DNA from: a virus
DNA length: 64,000 nucleotides
Virus record (IMG/VR): IMGVR_UViG_3300026484_000001
Span: 1 to 64,000 of that record
Strand: one strand, 5' to 3'
The notes under the pieces were generated by a model. That model saw nothing but the letters and a program-made list of their open reading frames with translations. It did not search any database and was not told the origin of the DNA. The stretch's first letter is position 1, and each line of letters starts with the position of its first letter. This document shows positions 63,806 through 64,000 of this stretch, in pieces. The position numbers and the translations under genes were made by a program.

Positions 63806-64000
63806 CACACATAATAGTTCATGAAAGTGACTCAGGATGGGGTGATGCCTCGGCTATAAATAGTTGGCATTTAGATAGAGGCTGGAATGGTATTGGATAT
63901 CACAAGGTTATCTTGAACGGAAAAAGAACCTCAAAATCAAAATATAAAGAGTCTGAAGATGGTATCATTGAGTGTGGTAGGATGCTACATTTGAGTGGTG
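63793..64000 (+). CDS. N-acetylmuramoyl-L-alanine amidase endolysin (N-terminal part)
   Basis: The ATG at 63793 overlaps the previous gene, and the frame runs off the right edge after 69 codons. Amidase_2/T7-lysozyme pattern: 'ITHIIVHESDSGWGDASAIN' (zinc His), 'RGWNGIGYHKVILNGKR' (G-I-G-Y-H, second zinc ligand) and 'ESEDGIIECGR'. It cleaves the bond between muramic acid and the peptide stem at lysis. Probably the true endolysin, since the GH108-like protein at 39266 lacks its active site. Confidence 0.82.
   Translation, partial: MRKITHIIVHESDSGWGDASAINSWHLDRGWNGIGYHKVILNGKRTSKSKYKESEDGIIECGRMLHLSG

Overview
The window is a stretch of a T4-like, contractile-tailed phage genome. All genes read on the + strand except one flagellin gene. 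The host is inferred to be a flagellated member of Campylobacterota. Reasons: the encoded c-type cytochrome and flagellin look like those of that phylum, base composition is AT-rich, and the sigma70-type promoters have a strong TATAAT box with phased T-rich elements instead of a normal -35 box. No database search was possible, so all family assignments rest on recognisable motifs, lengths and gene order.

Layout. 1-3.4 kb: small head/neck or connector genes, mostly unrecognised. 3.4-16 kb: tail sheath, tail tube, a gp26-like baseplate protein, a tape measure carrying a muralytic domain, then baseplate proteins (gp53-, gp27-, gp5-, gp25- and gp6-like). 16-36.4 kb: baseplate periphery and tail fibres, including three tandem genes built on YadA-head-like 'SHAEG' repeats and two beta-rich spike-like proteins. 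36.4-39.8 kb: lysis genes (holin-like, i-spanin/o-spanin pair, DUF1353, and a GH108-like protein lacking its catalytic segment). 40.8-42.2 kb: endonuclease VII and the late sigma factor gp55. 42.3-48.1 kb: an operon of enzymes (nucleotidyltransferase, ligase/cytidylyltransferase fusion, P-loop kinase) whose products share a short N-terminal helix ending in an (I/L/V)-x-E site. 48.3-56.6 kb: DNA ligase, a membrane trio with a prepilin-like stub and an SPFH lipoprotein, ribonucleotide reductase NrdB/NrdA, and dCMP deaminase. 56.6-61 kb: accessory genes including flagellin (minus strand), cupin, glycosyltransferase-like protein and cytochrome c. 61.5-63.5 kb: 15 tRNA or tRNA-like genes with an embedded broken endonuclease gene. 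The window ends inside an amidase endolysin.

Regulation. Two promoter classes stand out. (1) Twelve sites, one of them on the minus strand, share two TTTAAG-like boxes spaced exactly 11 bp apart, with the second box starting exactly 17 bp before TATAAT. This is a candidate middle-promoter class. (2) Sixteen TTAAATA(A/T)-type elements mostly lie 20-40 nt before start codons, often directly after hairpin terminators. They resemble T4 late promoters (TATAAATA) and fit the gp55 gene in the window.

The most unusual content is a set of cargo genes that would change the host surface or energy metabolism (flagellin, prepilin-like stub, SPFH lipoprotein, cytochrome c), plus the family of N-terminally tagged proteins. 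By analogy with T4 internal proteins, the tagged proteins may be packaged in the capsid, trimmed by the prohead protease and injected with the DNA.
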